A stretch of DNA of 48,075 bases, from NCBI GenBank assembly GCA_020251025.1, contig JADCDI010000089.1, positions 1-48,075 of the forward strand, read 5' to 3'. Positions within the stretch are counted from its first letter, which is position 1, and the number at the start of each line of letters is the position of its first letter. The notes under the pieces were generated by a model, which did not search any database, was not told the origin of the DNA, and saw only the letters and a program-made list of their open reading frames with translations. The translations under genes were made by a program, and so were the position numbers. Positions 28,507 to 37,742 of the stretch are shown piece after piece. This stretch comes from Rhodobacter sp. (GTDB taxonomy: Bacteria > Pseudomonadota > Alphaproteobacteria > Rhodobacterales > Rhodobacteraceae).

Positions 28507-28637
28507 ATGACAGCCGATGATGGTCCCGTCAACGCCTGCGCGACCCTGTTCCGCGCGCCGATGCACCCTGCTTGACAGCCGGCATCCCGGGCGACACCGT
28601 CCGCGCAGCGCATCTCGCATGGTCAGGAGGCCGCAGG

Positions 28638-29501
28638 TTGAAGTCCGAACACCCCGTCCATCCGGCCCCTGCCGGTGCCGCCGCGCGCAAGGCGGTGCGT
28701 CCGGTCATCTGTTACCCGGTGGAAAACCTGCCGCGACCGGACCTGACCGCCCTGCAGGCAGTCCGGGCGGGGTGGGTCAAGACCGGCGAAACCCTGGTCC
28801 CGCCGCGCGATGCCGCCGCGTTCCGCGTTCCGGCGGGGCATTTCTTTCGCATCGTCAGCGTGGAGGGGCCGCAGGTGGGCGATCTGAACCTGTGGAATGA
28901 TGCCGATCTGTCCGAACGGTTCTATTCCGGCAAGACGCGCGCGCTGCATGGCACGCATCTGTCAACGGGTGACCGCATGTGGTCATCCTTTCCGCATCTG
29001 CGCCCGCTGGCGACCATCACCGATGACACGCTGGACTGGTACGGGTTCGACAGTTTCGGCGGGGCGGTGCATGACGTGATCGGCACGCGCTGTGATCCCT
29101 GTACGCACAATCTGCTTTCCCATGGGGGGCAGTATCACCACTGCTGCCATTCCAACCTGACGCGCGCGCTGGCGGCGGCAACCGGCCTGCCGCTGCATCA
29201 GGCGGAAAGCCATGTGCATGATGTGCTCAATGTCTTCATGTGCACGGGGTTCACCCGCGACACCGGGCAATACTTCATGAAAGCCAGTCCGGTGCGCCCG
29301 GGCGACTATATCGAATTCTTTGCCGGGGTTGATCTGCTGGGCGCGCTTTCGGCCTGTCCGGGGGGCGATTGTTCGGCCGAACATTCATCGGATGTGGCCA
29401 CCTGCCATCCGCTGCTGGTCGAGGTGTTTGCACCCCCGTCCCCGCCACAGGGCTGGGTCCGCCCTGCGCGCAACGGATATGACCGCACGCATGGGGTCTG
29501 A
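28638..29501 (+). CDS. DUF1989 / urea carboxylase-associated family protein, 287 aa
   Basis: Member of the DUF1989 family, often found beside urea carboxylase or aminomethyltransferase-type genes, though none is here. Family landmarks are VPAGHFFRIVSVEGPQVGDL, NLWNDADLSERFYSGKTRAL, FDSFGGAVHDVIGTRCDPCT and QYHHCCHSNLTRAL. The Cys/His cluster in the last two may bind metal. YIEFFAGVDLLGALSACPGGD lies near the C-terminus. I start at the TTG at 28638 because AGGAGG lies 7 bases upstream; an in-frame start at 28572 would add 22 residues without a ribosome-binding site. It diverges from the SRPBCC-MarR pair and may be under the same regulator. Confidence 0.85.
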   Translation: MKSEHPVHPAPAGAAARKAVRPVICYPVENLPRPDLTALQAVRAGWVKTGETLVPPRDAAAFRVPAGHFFRIVSVEGPQVGDLNLWNDADLSERFYSGKTRALHGTHLSTGDRMWSSFPHLRPLATITDDTLDWYGFDSFGGAVHDVIGTRCDPCTHNLLSHGGQYHHCCHSNLTRALAAATGLPLHQAESHVHDVLNVFMCTGFTRDTGQYFMKASPVRPGDYIEFFAGVDLLGALSACPGGDCSAEHSSDVATCHPLLVEVFAPPSPPQGWVRPARNGYDRTHGV

Positions 29502-29522
29502 GGCGCGCGGCCTGTGCCGCCG

Positions 29523-30506
29523 TCAGCAGTAGCGTTCCACCGTCGCGGCCTGATCGGGGCCGTAACGGTCGCCATAGGCGAAGCCCACCGGCAGAAGGCG
29601 TTCGATCATGGCCCGGTCTTCGTCCGTGAAGGTGATCCGGTCGGCGGTGATCCAGGCCATCAGGTTTTCCGCCCGGCGCGTGCCTGGAATGGGGATCAGA
29701 TGCGGGCCCCGGTCCAGCACCCAGGCCAGGGCAGCGGCAGGAACATTCCAGCCCCGACCTTTCGCAAAGGCGCGGAAGCGGGCGATCTGCGCGGTGTTGA
29801 GCGACCAGTCCGGTTCGTGAAAGCGCGGAATCTGCAGGCGGAAATCGCCGGGCTGCAAGGCGCGCGGATCAACCGGCGGGTCGCCGAAAACGCCGCGCGC
29901 CAGCGGAGAGAAGGGCACGAAGGCCACGCCCAGCGCGGCGCAGGTCTGGATCAATCCCAGTTCCGGCTGGCGGGACCACAGCGAATATTCGTTCTGCACC
30001 GCGCGGCAGGGCCGCACCGCATGGGCGCGGCGCAGCGTGCCGGGCGACACCTCGGACAGGCCATAGCCGCCGATCTTGCCCTCGTCGATCAGTCGGCCCA
30101 GCGTTCCGGCCACCTCTTCGATCGGGCGCGCCTGTTCGCGGCGGTGGATGTAGAACAGGTCCACATGGTCCACCCCCAGCCGTTTCAGCGACCCTTCCAG
30201 TTCCGCGCGCAGATAGGGTTCCGAATTGTCGAACCGCCGGTTCGGGCCGCTGACGATCCCGGCCTTGGTGGCGATCTTGACATCGGCGCGGCGGCGCTTG
30301 AGGAACCGTCCCACCACGCTTTCCGACACGCCCATGCCGTAGATATTGGCGATGTCGAGGAAATCGATGCCATGATCAAGTGCGGCATCCAGGCAGCGCT
30401 GGCTGGCGGCCTCATCGGTTGGGCCGAAGATGCCGCCAAAGCTCATGCAGCCCAGCCCGATGGCCGATACCTGCGGGCCGCCCGCGCCCAAGGGACGGCG
30501 CTTCAT
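29523..30506 (-). CDS. Aldo/keto reductase, 327 aa
   Basis: NADPH-dependent oxidoreductase with the AKR barrel. Visible motifs are [16 protein letters not shown] (about 15-30), the catalytic Asp/Tyr region [14 protein letters not shown], the Lys in VKIATKAGI, the His in [10 protein letters not shown], and the cofactor loop [12 protein letters not shown]. It resembles the AKR13 group of YghZ/YakC-like enzymes that act on small aldehydes or methylglyoxal. I take the ATG at 30506, overlapping the deoD stop (ATGA); upstream codons lie in deoD. Co-translated with deoD, which may suggest handling of sugar aldehydes from nucleosides, but that is speculative. Confidence 0.9.
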   Translation of the reverse strand: MKRRPLGAGGPQVSAIGLGCMSFGGIFGPTDEAASQRCLDAALDHGIDFLDIANIYGMGVSESVVGRFLKRRRADVKIATKAGIVSGPNRRFDNSEPYLRAELEGSLKRLGVDHVDLFYIHRREQARPIEEVAGTLGRLIDEGKIGGYGLSEVSPGTLRRAHAVRPCRAVQNEYSLWSRQPELGLIQTCAALGVAFVPFSPLARGVFGDPPVDPRALQPGDFRLQIPRFHEPDWSLNTAQIARFRAFAKGRGWNVPAAALAWVLDRGPHLIPIPGTRRAENLMAWITADRITFTDEDRAMIERLLPVGFAYGDRYGPDQAATVERYC

Positions 30507-31207
30507 GCGAAGGCCGCCCCCAGGGCGATCTGCACCATGTCGCCAAAGCTGCGCTCGCGGTCGGCCGAAGGCAGCGCCTCCTGCGTCAGCAGGTGGTCGG
30601 AAATGGTCAGAACCGCCAGGGCGCGGCGGCCGTGGCGGGCCGCAAGCGCATAAAGCTCGGCCGCTTCCATTTCGACGCAAAGAATGCCGTGGCGCTGCAA
30701 CTGTCCGGTCAGATCGGGGCGTTCGTCATAGAAGACATCCGATGAATAGATGCCGCCCGCATGGGCGCGAATACCGCTGGCCTGCGCCGCCTGCCAGGCC
30801 GCATGCAGCAGGCCGAAATCGGCGGTGGGGGCAAAGTTGATCTCCCGGAAGATGCCGCGCGACGGGGTGGACAGGGTGGTCGCGGACATGGCAAGCACCA
30901 CATCGCGCAGCCTGACCTGCGGCTGCATGCCCCCGGCAGAGCCGATGCGGATCAGGGTTTTCGCGCCGAAATCGCGGATCAGCTCGTTCACATAGATCGA
31001 CAGCGACGGCATGCCCATGCCGGTGCCATGGATCGTGACCGGATGCCCCCGCCAGGTGCCGGTATAGCCCAGCATCCCGCGCACCTCGTTCACCAGGCGC
31101 GGGTTTTCAAGAAATGTCTCTGCCGCCCAGCGCGCCCGGTAGGGGTCGCCGGGCAAAAGCACGGTTTCGGCGATATCGCCGGGTTTCGCGCCGATATGGA
31201 CGGTCAT
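30503..31207 (-). CDS. deoD: Purine-nucleoside phosphorylase (DeoD type), 234 aa
   Basis: Hexameric phosphorylase that splits purine nucleosides into base and (deoxy)ribose 1-phosphate for salvage (EC 2.4.2.1). It begins [20 protein letters not shown], then [10 protein letters not shown] with the phosphate-binding Arg. Substrate-binding features are [28 protein letters not shown] (nucleoside ribose site) and the general-acid Asp in [12 protein letters not shown]. Length fits the low-molecular-mass DeoD class. Its product purines would feed the same salvage pathway as adenine deaminase elsewhere in the window. Overlaps the downstream aldo/keto reductase gene. Confidence 0.96.
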   Translation of the reverse strand: MTVHIGAKPGDIAETVLLPGDPYRARWAAETFLENPRLVNEVRGMLGYTGTWRGHPVTIHGTGMGMPSLSIYVNELIRDFGAKTLIRIGSAGGMQPQVRLRDVVLAMSATTLSTPSRGIFREINFAPTADFGLLHAAWQAAQASGIRAHAGGIYSSDVFYDERPDLTGQLQRHGILCVEMEAAELYALAARHGRRALAVLTISDHLLTQEALPSADRERSFGDMVQIALGAAFA

Positions 31208-31513
31208 GGTGGCGGCTTTCGCTGGGATGCGCGAGTCGGGTCTTGTGCCATGAAATAGCGGGCCAAGCGTGGCATGGGAAGCGCAGGCGGGGCACCCTTT
31301 CTGCCTTCTTCTTCGCCGCCAGGCGAAACCCGGAAAAGGCGGCCCGTTCCGGCACCGGCCAACCTTCCGGTTGCGTCGGCCACGCCGGTCAGGTCAGACT
31401 GCAAGAGCGAAGGCTTTCAGGCGATCCCAGGGTGAATGCCGGTTCGTTGGCCGGGGCCAACGGCTTCCCGGACAGACCCGCTGTCCGGCAAAGACCATGC
31501 GGGCCGCCTGACC
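31208..31513. other. Intergenic region without recognisable features
   Basis: About 300 bp between deoD and dtd. It contains only short open frames with Pro/Arg-rich translations. I see no clear terminator, repeat unit or operator. Confidence 0.5.
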
Positions 31514-31957
31514 CTACATCGCCGCCGTATCCAGCCATATCGTGACCGGTCCGTCGTTCAGCAGGGAAACGGCCATATCGGCACCAAACTCGCCGTTGGC
31601 CGTGGCAATGCCCTGATCGCGCAGGTGTTCGGTAAAGCCCAGGTACAGCGCGCGCGCCACATCCGGTGCCGCAGCCGTGGAAAATCCGGGCCGGTTGCCG
31701 CGCAGGTCGGCGGCCAGGGTGAACTGGCTGACGATCAGCGCCGCCCCGCCGGTATCGCGCAGCGACAGGTTCATCTTGCCCGCGTCATCCCTGAAAATCC
31801 GCAGCTTCGCAATCCTGGCGGCAAGCTGTTCTGCCTGCGCCCCGGTATCGCCCCGCATGGCGCAGACCAGGATCAGCAGGCCCGGGCCGATTTCCCCGGT
31901 CAGCCGCCCGCCTGCGCGCACCGAGGCCTGGGTCACGCGCTGAACGACCGCCCGCAT
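31514..31957 (-). CDS. dtd: D-aminoacyl-tRNA deacylase, 147 aa
   Basis: Removes D-amino acids (and glycine from tRNA-Ala) wrongly attached to tRNA (EC 3.1.1.96). It begins [20 protein letters not shown], the DTD N-terminus. The two active-site motifs are [16 protein letters not shown] and the C-terminal [11 protein letters not shown] (family consensus NGPVT, here with one inserted Asp, as in many relatives). Length is standard. Its ATG overlaps the last base of the upstream kinase stop (TGATG), so translation is coupled. Confidence 0.96.
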   Translation of the reverse strand: MRAVVQRVTQASVRAGGRLTGEIGPGLLILVCAMRGDTGAQAEQLAARIAKLRIFRDDAGKMNLSLRDTGGAALIVSQFTLAADLRGNRPGFSTAAAPDVARALYLGFTEHLRDQGIATANGEFGADMAVSLLNDGPVTIWLDTAAM

Positions 31958-32880
31958 CAGAGTTCGTGCGACCAGGGCGGATTGGCACCGGGGCGCGACA
32001 CGGTGATGGCGGCAGCCCGCGTGCCCAGCGACAGGGCCGCGTCCAGCGTGCTGTCGGACAAGGCGGCGACACCCGCCTTTGTCAGACAGCCCCGGTCATG
32101 CAGCGCGGCCAGAACGCCCGCGTTGAAGGTGTCGCCCGCCCCGACCGTATCGGCCACGGTGACAGGGGTTGCGGCAACGAACCGATCCCGGTTTGCGGCA
32201 AGGGCGCGCGCGCCTTTGGCCCCTTCGGTGATGAAGACCACCTTCGGCCCCTTTGACAGGATGGCGCGGGCCAGGTCATCGGGCTGCCCGTCGCCGTAAA
32301 GCCAGCGCAGATCCTCGTCCGACAGCTTCACGATGTCGGCGGCCGCGATCATCCGGTTGATCCGGGCGCGGAAGGCACCTGTGTCCCGAATGAAGCCGGG
32401 GCGTATGTTGGGGTCGATCATGGTGACGCGCCCGGCGGCACCGGCGCGGGCCTGAAGGGTCTCGTAAGCAGTTGCGGCAGGGTCATTCACCAGGCTGATC
32501 CCGCCGAAGAACAGCGTATCGATGCTGGCCGGAAGGGCGGGCAGATCCGCCGTGGACAACAGCCGTCCTGCGGTGTTTTCATCGTAAAAGGCGTAGGTTG
32601 CCTGCCCGTTCACCAGCGTGACAAAGGCCAGTGTCGTGGGCCGGGCCGAACGGGCGCAGAGGGTTGTGTCCACACCCGATGCGGCAAGCGTCCGGTCCAG
32701 AATCTGCCCGAAGAGGTCCGTCGAAAGCCCGGTGAAGAACCCCGACGGGGCACCAAGGCGGCCAAGGGCGATGGCCGTGTTGAACACCGCCCCGCCAGCG
32801 TAAGGTGCAAAGGCCGCCTCGCCTGCCGCCGTTTCGCGGGGCAGCATGTCGATCAGGGCTTCGCCGCAGCTCAGGATCAT
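31957..32880 (-). CDS. PfkB family sugar kinase, probable fructokinase, 307 aa
   Basis: Ribokinase-fold kinase that phosphorylates a sugar, most likely fructose. It begins [16 protein letters not shown]. The sugar-binding GG motif is [19 protein letters not shown], and mid-protein GGISLVNDP and [10 protein letters not shown] are typical of bacterial fructokinases. The catalytic loop [17 protein letters not shown] carries the anion hole and the catalytic Asp. Length is normal. Substrate is inferred from overall resemblance and is not certain. Followed directly by dtd with a one-base overlap; no sugar transporter is next to it. Confidence 0.88.
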   Translation of the reverse strand: MILSCGEALIDMLPRETAAGEAAFAPYAGGAVFNTAIALGRLGAPSGFFTGLSTDLFGQILDRTLAASGVDTTLCARSARPTTLAFVTLVNGQATYAFYDENTAGRLLSTADLPALPASIDTLFFGGISLVNDPAATAYETLQARAGAAGRVTMIDPNIRPGFIRDTGAFRARINRMIAAADIVKLSDEDLRWLYGDGQPDDLARAILSKGPKVVFITEGAKGARALAANRDRFVAATPVTVADTVGAGDTFNAGVLAALHDRGCLTKAGVAALSDSTLDAALSLGTRAAAITVSRPGANPPWSHEL

Positions 32881-32980
32881 GACACTCTCCTTACCGGTCC
32901 GGCCGAAGCTTTATGCGCGGCACGGGTTTGGGGCAATCGCTTTGACACCCGCGATCACGGCGGGGCCTTCTGGCCGGGAC

Positions 32981-33961
32981 TCAGCCGGTTGGGGAAAAAT
33001 ACGGCCTCAGGTTCGCGCGGATTCGCGCCAGCGGCGTTGCGCCGGTCAGGTCCGCAACAAAGGTCTGGCCGGTGATCCGTTCATAGGCATCCCTGTAGGC
33101 TGCGGCGGTTGCCGCGATCATCCCGGGCGGAATGGCGGGAATGGCACCGGCATAGGGATCACAGCGCGCAGCGACCCAGGCGCGGATGATGTCCTTGTCG
33201 AAGCTGGGCGGACGGCTGCCGGCGGCAAAGGCCGGCGCATAACCCGACGCCAGCCAGTAGCGGCTGGAATCCGGCGTGTGAATCTCATCCGCAAGAAAGA
33301 TGCGGCCGGTGTCGTCGGTGCCGAACTCGTACTTCGTATCCACAAGGATCAGCCCGCGATCTGCCGCCATTTTCTGCCCGCGCGCGAAGAGCGCAAGCGC
33401 CAGGTCTGAAATCTCGTCCCATTGCGCCGCCGTCAGCAGGCCCGACCCGACGATCTGCTTTGGTGTCAGCGGCTGGTCATGCCCGCCGTCGAAGACCTTG
33501 GAGGTGGGCGTCAGCAGGGGTGACGGCAGCACCTGGTTGTCGCGCAGCCCGTCGGGCAGGGTATGGCCGTACATGTGGCGCAGGCCCTGGCGGTACAGCG
33601 TCAGGATCGATGTTCCGGTCGTGCCCGCCAGATAGCCGCGCACGACAATTTCGACCGGCAGGATCGTCAGACGACGCGCGATGACAACGTTCGGGTCCGG
33701 ATAGGACAGGACATGGTTCGGGCAGATGTCGCCCGTATGGTCGAACCAGAAGCGGGCCGTCTGGGTCAGCACCTGCCCCTTGAAGGGAATCGCCGCAAGG
33801 ATGCGGTCAAAGGCGGAAATCCTGTCGGACGCAATCAGGATGCGCCGCGCCGGTTCGCTCCGTGTCGCCGGCAGATCATAGCAATCGCGCACCTTGCCGG
33901 AATAGGGGTTTGGCAGTTCGGGAATGCGGGCGTGATCCAGAACGCGGGTCAGGTCAAGCAT
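32981..33961 (-). CDS. purC: Phosphoribosylaminoimidazole-succinocarboxamide synthase, long form, 326 aa
   Basis: Joins aspartate to CAIR to make SAICAR in purine biosynthesis (EC 6.3.2.6). Family landmarks are [11 protein letters not shown] (20-30), [37 protein letters not shown] and [15 protein letters not shown]. It is about 70 residues longer than the common bacterial PurC (about 240-255 aa), with a C-terminal extension ([12 protein letters not shown]...), as in the yeast Ade1-like type. Related bacteria often carry a short PurC as well, so this may be a paralogue; I see no second copy here. The ATG at 33961 was chosen since upstream residues are not conserved-looking. It stands alone. 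Confidence 0.93.
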   Translation of the reverse strand: MLDLTRVLDHARIPELPNPYSGKVRDCYDLPATRSEPARRILIASDRISAFDRILAAIPFKGQVLTQTARFWFDHTGDICPNHVLSYPDPNVVIARRLTILPVEIVVRGYLAGTTGTSILTLYRQGLRHMYGHTLPDGLRDNQVLPSPLLTPTSKVFDGGHDQPLTPKQIVGSGLLTAAQWDEISDLALALFARGQKMAADRGLILVDTKYEFGTDDTGRIFLADEIHTPDSSRYWLASGYAPAFAAGSRPPSFDKDIIRAWVAARCDPYAGAIPAIPPGMIAATAAAYRDAYERITGQTFVADLTGATPLARIRANLRPYFSPTG

Positions 33962-34329
33962 GTCGTCCTCCGGCGGGGTGACGGCGTTGTCGGGCCGGGG
34001 CAGGGCGGTGTCAACCGGGGGTTTTCGGGGCGGGTATGCCCTGGCAACGACGTTGGTGTCAGCCCGTTGTCCTTGGGCACCTGCTGCCCGGCACTGCGCC
34101 GTTGCACAGGCCGGGGGGCCGCTTTTGCATGGAAATGAACCCACAGAAGCATATCACTGAAGCAATGTCTTTCAGGTTATTGAATTCGGGGGCTGTCAAG
34201 GGGATGTAGCAGGTATGGCATGGCTGGCGGCACGGGTCACAGGGTGGTTTCCGGGCGCAAAGCCCCAAATGACATGAAAAGGTCGGGCGTGCCTGCGGCA
34301 CCGCCGCAGCGGGCGGAAAGGACAAGGTC
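33962..34329. other. Divergent intergenic region purC / zinc-ribbon gene
   Basis: No gene seen. The central part (about 34140-34190) is noticeably AT-richer than its surroundings and may hold promoters for one or both divergent genes. I find no clear palindrome, repeat unit or riboswitch-like structure. Confidence 0.4.
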
Positions 34330-35475
34330 GTGAATTCCACTGAACAGCATTTCCCCTGTGCGCAATGCGGATCGCAGCTTGGCTTCGGGCCCGGGCAAAA
34401 GCGCCTTGTCTGTTCGCATTGCGGAAAAGAGCAGGCGGTTCCCGGCTTTCCGTCAACGCGGCTTGGCGCGCAGCGGGGCCTGCCAATCGATCAGGCCGTT
34501 GGCCTTCCGGACGTTCCGCCGTCCGGGAAAGAGCTTGCAGAGCTTCCCTGCCCGAACTGCGGGGCAAGAACCACGTTCGACGGCACGAGCTTTGCCCTGA
34601 ACTGTCCCTACTGCGGCACATCGATCAGTCACCCGGCGACTGACGACCGGCAGGTCTGGCCCAAGGCCATCCTGCCCTTTGCCGTCCCCGAGGCAGAGGC
34701 CTACCGATCAGCGCTGGCAAAGCTTCAGGACACCGACCTTTCCCCGGATGACCTTGCATCTGACGTCCGGCTGCGCCCGGCCCTGAAAGGGGTTTACCTG
34801 CCGTTCTGGGTCTTTGGTGCCGGGTCCGAGACGGCCTATACCGTCAACCGCGGCAAGTACGAGATCAAGGAAGTCACCGAAGAAGGCTATGTGGTCTATG
34901 AGCGCAGGGCGGGCTGGACCCGGATCGACGGGCATCTGTCCTTGCCGCTGAACGATGTTCTGGTCGCAGCCTCACCCAACCCGCCCCGGCCCTTTGATAC
35001 GGCGCTTGCGCCGTGGGACTTTGCAGATCTTGTTCCGTTTCAACGCCATTACCTGACGGGCTTTCACGCCGAGATGTCATCGATCCCCGCCACCGAAGCC
35101 CACAGGGTTGGCCGCACTTTGATGCATGGGGCGATCCACCGGGAAATCCAGCGGGTGATCGAGGCCGATGAGATGGACCTTGTGCGGTGCGACACGCATT
35201 TTTCGCACGAGACCTACAAGCTTGTCCTGATGCCCTTCTGGATTGCCGACTACCGGGTTCAGGGCAAGACCCATCTGGTCTATGTCAACGGTCAGACCGG
35301 AAAGGCCCTGGCCCAGGTTGGCGGGGCCGATCCCAGGGTCGGATGGTCCGGCTGGCTGGCGCTGGCCCTGTTAGCGCCCGCGTTGATCCTGGCAGGCTCA
35401 ATCTTTTTCCTTGGTGGATCAACCCTGGTCCCTTGGTACGGGCCTGCTGTGGTCAATTACTTCCTGACACCCTGA
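34330..35475 (+). CDS. Double zinc-ribbon membrane protein, 381 aa
   Basis: Two treble-clef zinc ribbons lie at the N-terminus: C10/C13 with C28/C31, and C74/C77 with C92/C95 (PCPNCGAR, NCPYCGTS). A large soluble region (about 110-340) follows, with KGVYLPFWVFGAGSET, FHAEMSSI and FSHETYKLVLMPFWIADY. One membrane span lies near the C-terminus (about 342-365). The protein is likely tail-anchored, with the ribbons in the cytoplasm. It is a paralogue of the convergent gene at 35482-36612. Such proteins accompany SPFH proteins, as Bacillus YdjG does with YdjI. The GTG start at 34330 follows AAGGACAAG. Database names such as replication-factor-like are misleading. Confidence 0.8.
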   Translation: MNSTEQHFPCAQCGSQLGFGPGQKRLVCSHCGKEQAVPGFPSTRLGAQRGLPIDQAVGLPDVPPSGKELAELPCPNCGARTTFDGTSFALNCPYCGTSISHPATDDRQVWPKAILPFAVPEAEAYRSALAKLQDTDLSPDDLASDVRLRPALKGVYLPFWVFGAGSETAYTVNRGKYEIKEVTEEGYVVYERRAGWTRIDGHLSLPLNDVLVAASPNPPRPFDTALAPWDFADLVPFQRHYLTGFHAEMSSIPATEAHRVGRTLMHGAIHREIQRVIEADEMDLVRCDTHFSHETYKLVLMPFWIADYRVQGKTHLVYVNGQTGKALAQVGGADPRVGWSGWLALALLAPALILAGSIFFLGGSTLVPWYGPAVVNYFLTP

Positions 35476-35481
35476 CGCCCG

Positions 35482-36612
35482 TCAGTATCCGCCGGACTCG
35501 ATGCTGATCTGCCCTGTCTGATCCAGCCAGACCAGCGCGCCGATGATCGCGGCGACGGCAAGACAGGCCAGCAAAATCTTCCAGACCGACCAGGGACGTT
35601 CGCCCTGCACCTTGCCGGTCTGGCCGTTGACCAGCAAGCGATAGCTCTTGCCGTTGAACTTATAGGCCGCGATCCAGATCGGCAGCAGGATATGCCTGAA
35701 GGTTTCATTCGAATAGGTGGTCTCGACGGCGTCGATCCGTTGTTCATCCCCGCCGATGTCCCGGCGCACATCCATCTGGATGACACCCGCCATGCGCGCG
35801 CGCGCTACGATATAGCCGTCTGCAAGGGGCACGGTATAGCCTTCGGCGCGGAACCCCGCCAGAAAATCCGGTTTGTAGGCAACCAGTGCATTCAGATCCC
35901 AGGGCTTCAGCTCGTTGCCCAGCAGTTGCGGCAGGCTGGAGGAGGCCACGACCAGAACATCGTCAAAACGCCGGGCCACCTGCCCCGAGGCGGGGGACCA
36001 GCGCGTGTGGCGCACCTGCTGCTGGCGCCGTTCGGCGCGGCCGTTGACCTGCATGGTGATGGACCGCGTCTCGAAATAGTGATTGCCGCGCCGCCCGCGA
36101 TAGCGGCTGCGCGTCTCGGCATCAAAGGTCCAGCAGGGCACGTACATTCCCGTCATCGCCCGGCCCTTGCGGGCATAGTCGACAAGGCCCGAAGGGGCGA
36201 ACCAGAGCCGGCCCAGCCAGCCTGTCATCGCACTGCGGGCCTCGGGTTCCGACAGCACGAACGGGATCAGCGCCTGGGGCTTGATCATGCGGTGGCTGCC
36301 TGTTTCGGAAACAACGGGCGTGGCGCAGAACGGGCATTCTGTGGCATGCGCCGGCCCGTCGAACTCCACCAGCGCGGCGCAGCCAGGGCAGGTGGTGGCG
36401 CGCACCTCTTCCATCATCGTGCCGGGAAGGTCGTTGCGCAGACCCTGTTGCAGGTCAAGCTCTGCCAGCGCGCGCGACTGTGACCACGGACCTTCGGCGG
36501 CAATCGATTGGACATGTCCGCAGTGATTGCAGACAAGCTGTGTCTCGCCGGGGGCAAACCGAAGGGGCGCCCCACAGCTGTCGCACGACCAATGGCTGTC
36601 GGCTGCCGCCAA
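35482..36612 (-). CDS. Double zinc-ribbon membrane protein, paralogue, 376 aa
   Basis: Same architecture as the convergent gene 34330-35475: zinc ligands C10/C13, C28/C31, C75/C78 and C93/C96, a middle domain with GMYVPCWTFDAETRSRYRGR and SNETFRHILLPIWIAAYKFN, and a single membrane span near the end (ILLACLAVAAIIGALVWL). The conserved CxxC spacing and the LLPIWIAAY/LMPFWIADY match show common descent. No ATG lies before the first CxxC. The TTG at 36612, three bases past the SPFH-gene stop, is the best start. Last gene of the XpaC-TelA-lipoprotein-SPFH operon. It probably acts with the SPFH protein at the membrane. Confidence 0.82.
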   Translation of the reverse strand: MAAADSHWSCDSCGAPLRFAPGETQLVCNHCGHVQSIAAEGPWSQSRALAELDLQQGLRNDLPGTMMEEVRATTCPGCAALVEFDGPAHATECPFCATPVVSETGSHRMIKPQALIPFVLSEPEARSAMTGWLGRLWFAPSGLVDYARKGRAMTGMYVPCWTFDAETRSRYRGRRGNHYFETRSITMQVNGRAERRQQQVRHTRWSPASGQVARRFDDVLVVASSSLPQLLGNELKPWDLNALVAYKPDFLAGFRAEGYTVPLADGYIVARARMAGVIQMDVRRDIGGDEQRIDAVETTYSNETFRHILLPIWIAAYKFNGKSYRLLVNGQTGKVQGERPWSVWKILLACLAVAAIIGALVWLDQTGQISIESGGY

Positions 36613-36615
36613 GGA

Positions 36616-37713
36616 TCAGGCCCCGGGCGGTGGCGGTGGCGGCACCTGGCCCAGCAGTCCCGCAAGGGCCGTGTCGGCGGCGGGTTTCCAGCCGTCCTGC
36701 CCTGCCGTCCAGACCAGGGTGGTGGCCGTCAGCGTTCTGGCCATCGCCATTTCCTGCAAGGCAGCCTGCGCAAAGGGGCCGGTTGCAGCCCCGTTCGCGG
36801 CAATGTGCCAAAGCGGGGCCGCAGGTGCGGGCGGTGGCGGCGGGGCATCGGCAAACCGGGCACCGCCCCCCCACGGGCCGCCACGGTTCGCCATGTCCAT
36901 CCCGATAGCCGCCCCAAGCCCGGTGCTGATCGCGGCACCGGCGGCAGAGTTTGGCTGAACCATCGCTTCGGCGGCGCTGAAATCCATGTACTTCGACAGG
37001 TCCCCGGCCAGTCCGGTGGAGGTGCGCTTGTCCAGAACCTTTTCCACCTCTTCGGGAAGCGAGATGTTCTCGATGTAGAACTCGGGCAGGATCAGCCCGT
37101 ATTCGGCAATCTGGGGGGCAATCGCCGTGGTCACCAGCTTTCCCAGGTCCCTGGTATTGGCCGCCATGTCCAGCACGGGGATATCCGCCGTGGCCAGAAC
37201 CCGGCCGACTTCCTGCACGATCACGTTGCGGATCTGAAAGCTGATCTCGTCCGAGGTGAATTCCCCGTCCGTGCCCACGATCTCGGTCATGAACTTTGCG
37301 GGGTCCGACACCCGTATCGAATAGGTGCCGAAGGCGCGCAGCCGCAGGGGGCCGAATTCCGGGTCCCGCAGCATGACCGGGTTCTTGGTGCCCCATTTCA
37401 GGTCGTTGAAGCGGGTGGTATTGATGAAATAGATCTCGGATTTGAACGGGGACCTGAACGCATGGTCCCAGTGCTGCAGGGTGGTCAGGATCGGAATGTT
37501 GTTGGTTTCCAAGACATAAAGCCCCGGCCCGAAGACATCGGCCAGTTGCCCTTCATGGATGAAGACGGCCGCCTGCCCCTCGCGCACCGTCAGCTTTGCC
37601 CCGTATTTGATGGCATGGCCGAAGCGTTCGAACCGCCAGACCATCGTGTCGCGGGTGTCATCCGTCCAGTGGATGACATCGATGAATTCACCCTTCAGGA
37701 AGTCAAGGATCAT
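36616..37713 (-). CDS. SPFH domain protein with C-terminal GYF_2 domain, 365 aa
   Basis: Membrane-scaffold-type protein of the SPFH (stomatin/prohibitin/flotillin) group that databases call virion core protein, like Bacillus YdjI. The N-terminal region MILDFLKGEFIDVIHWTDDT and GAKLTVREGQAAVFIHEGQL begins the SPFH domain (to about 250), which continues through VMLRDPEFGPLRLRAFGTYS and EEVEKVLDKRT. A Gly/Ala and Pro-rich linker leads to a GYF_2-type domain (about 301-355, LWHIAANGAATGPFAQAAL...TLVWTAGQDGWKPA), a peptide-binding module. The protein ends in a Pro run. The operon pairs it with a zinc-ribbon membrane protein, as in Bacillus ydjGHI. A membrane-stress role is inferred from those relatives. 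Confidence 0.88.
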   Translation of the reverse strand: MILDFLKGEFIDVIHWTDDTRDTMVWRFERFGHAIKYGAKLTVREGQAAVFIHEGQLADVFGPGLYVLETNNIPILTTLQHWDHAFRSPFKSEIYFINTTRFNDLKWGTKNPVMLRDPEFGPLRLRAFGTYSIRVSDPAKFMTEIVGTDGEFTSDEISFQIRNVIVQEVGRVLATADIPVLDMAANTRDLGKLVTTAIAPQIAEYGLILPEFYIENISLPEEVEKVLDKRTSTGLAGDLSKYMDFSAAEAMVQPNSAAGAAISTGLGAAIGMDMANRGGPWGGGARFADAPPPPPAPAAPLWHIAANGAATGPFAQAALQEMAMARTLTATTLVWTAGQDGWKPAADTALAGLLGQVPPPPPPGA

Positions 37714-37742
37714 GGTTCAAGCCTCCGGCATTGGCGTTAACG

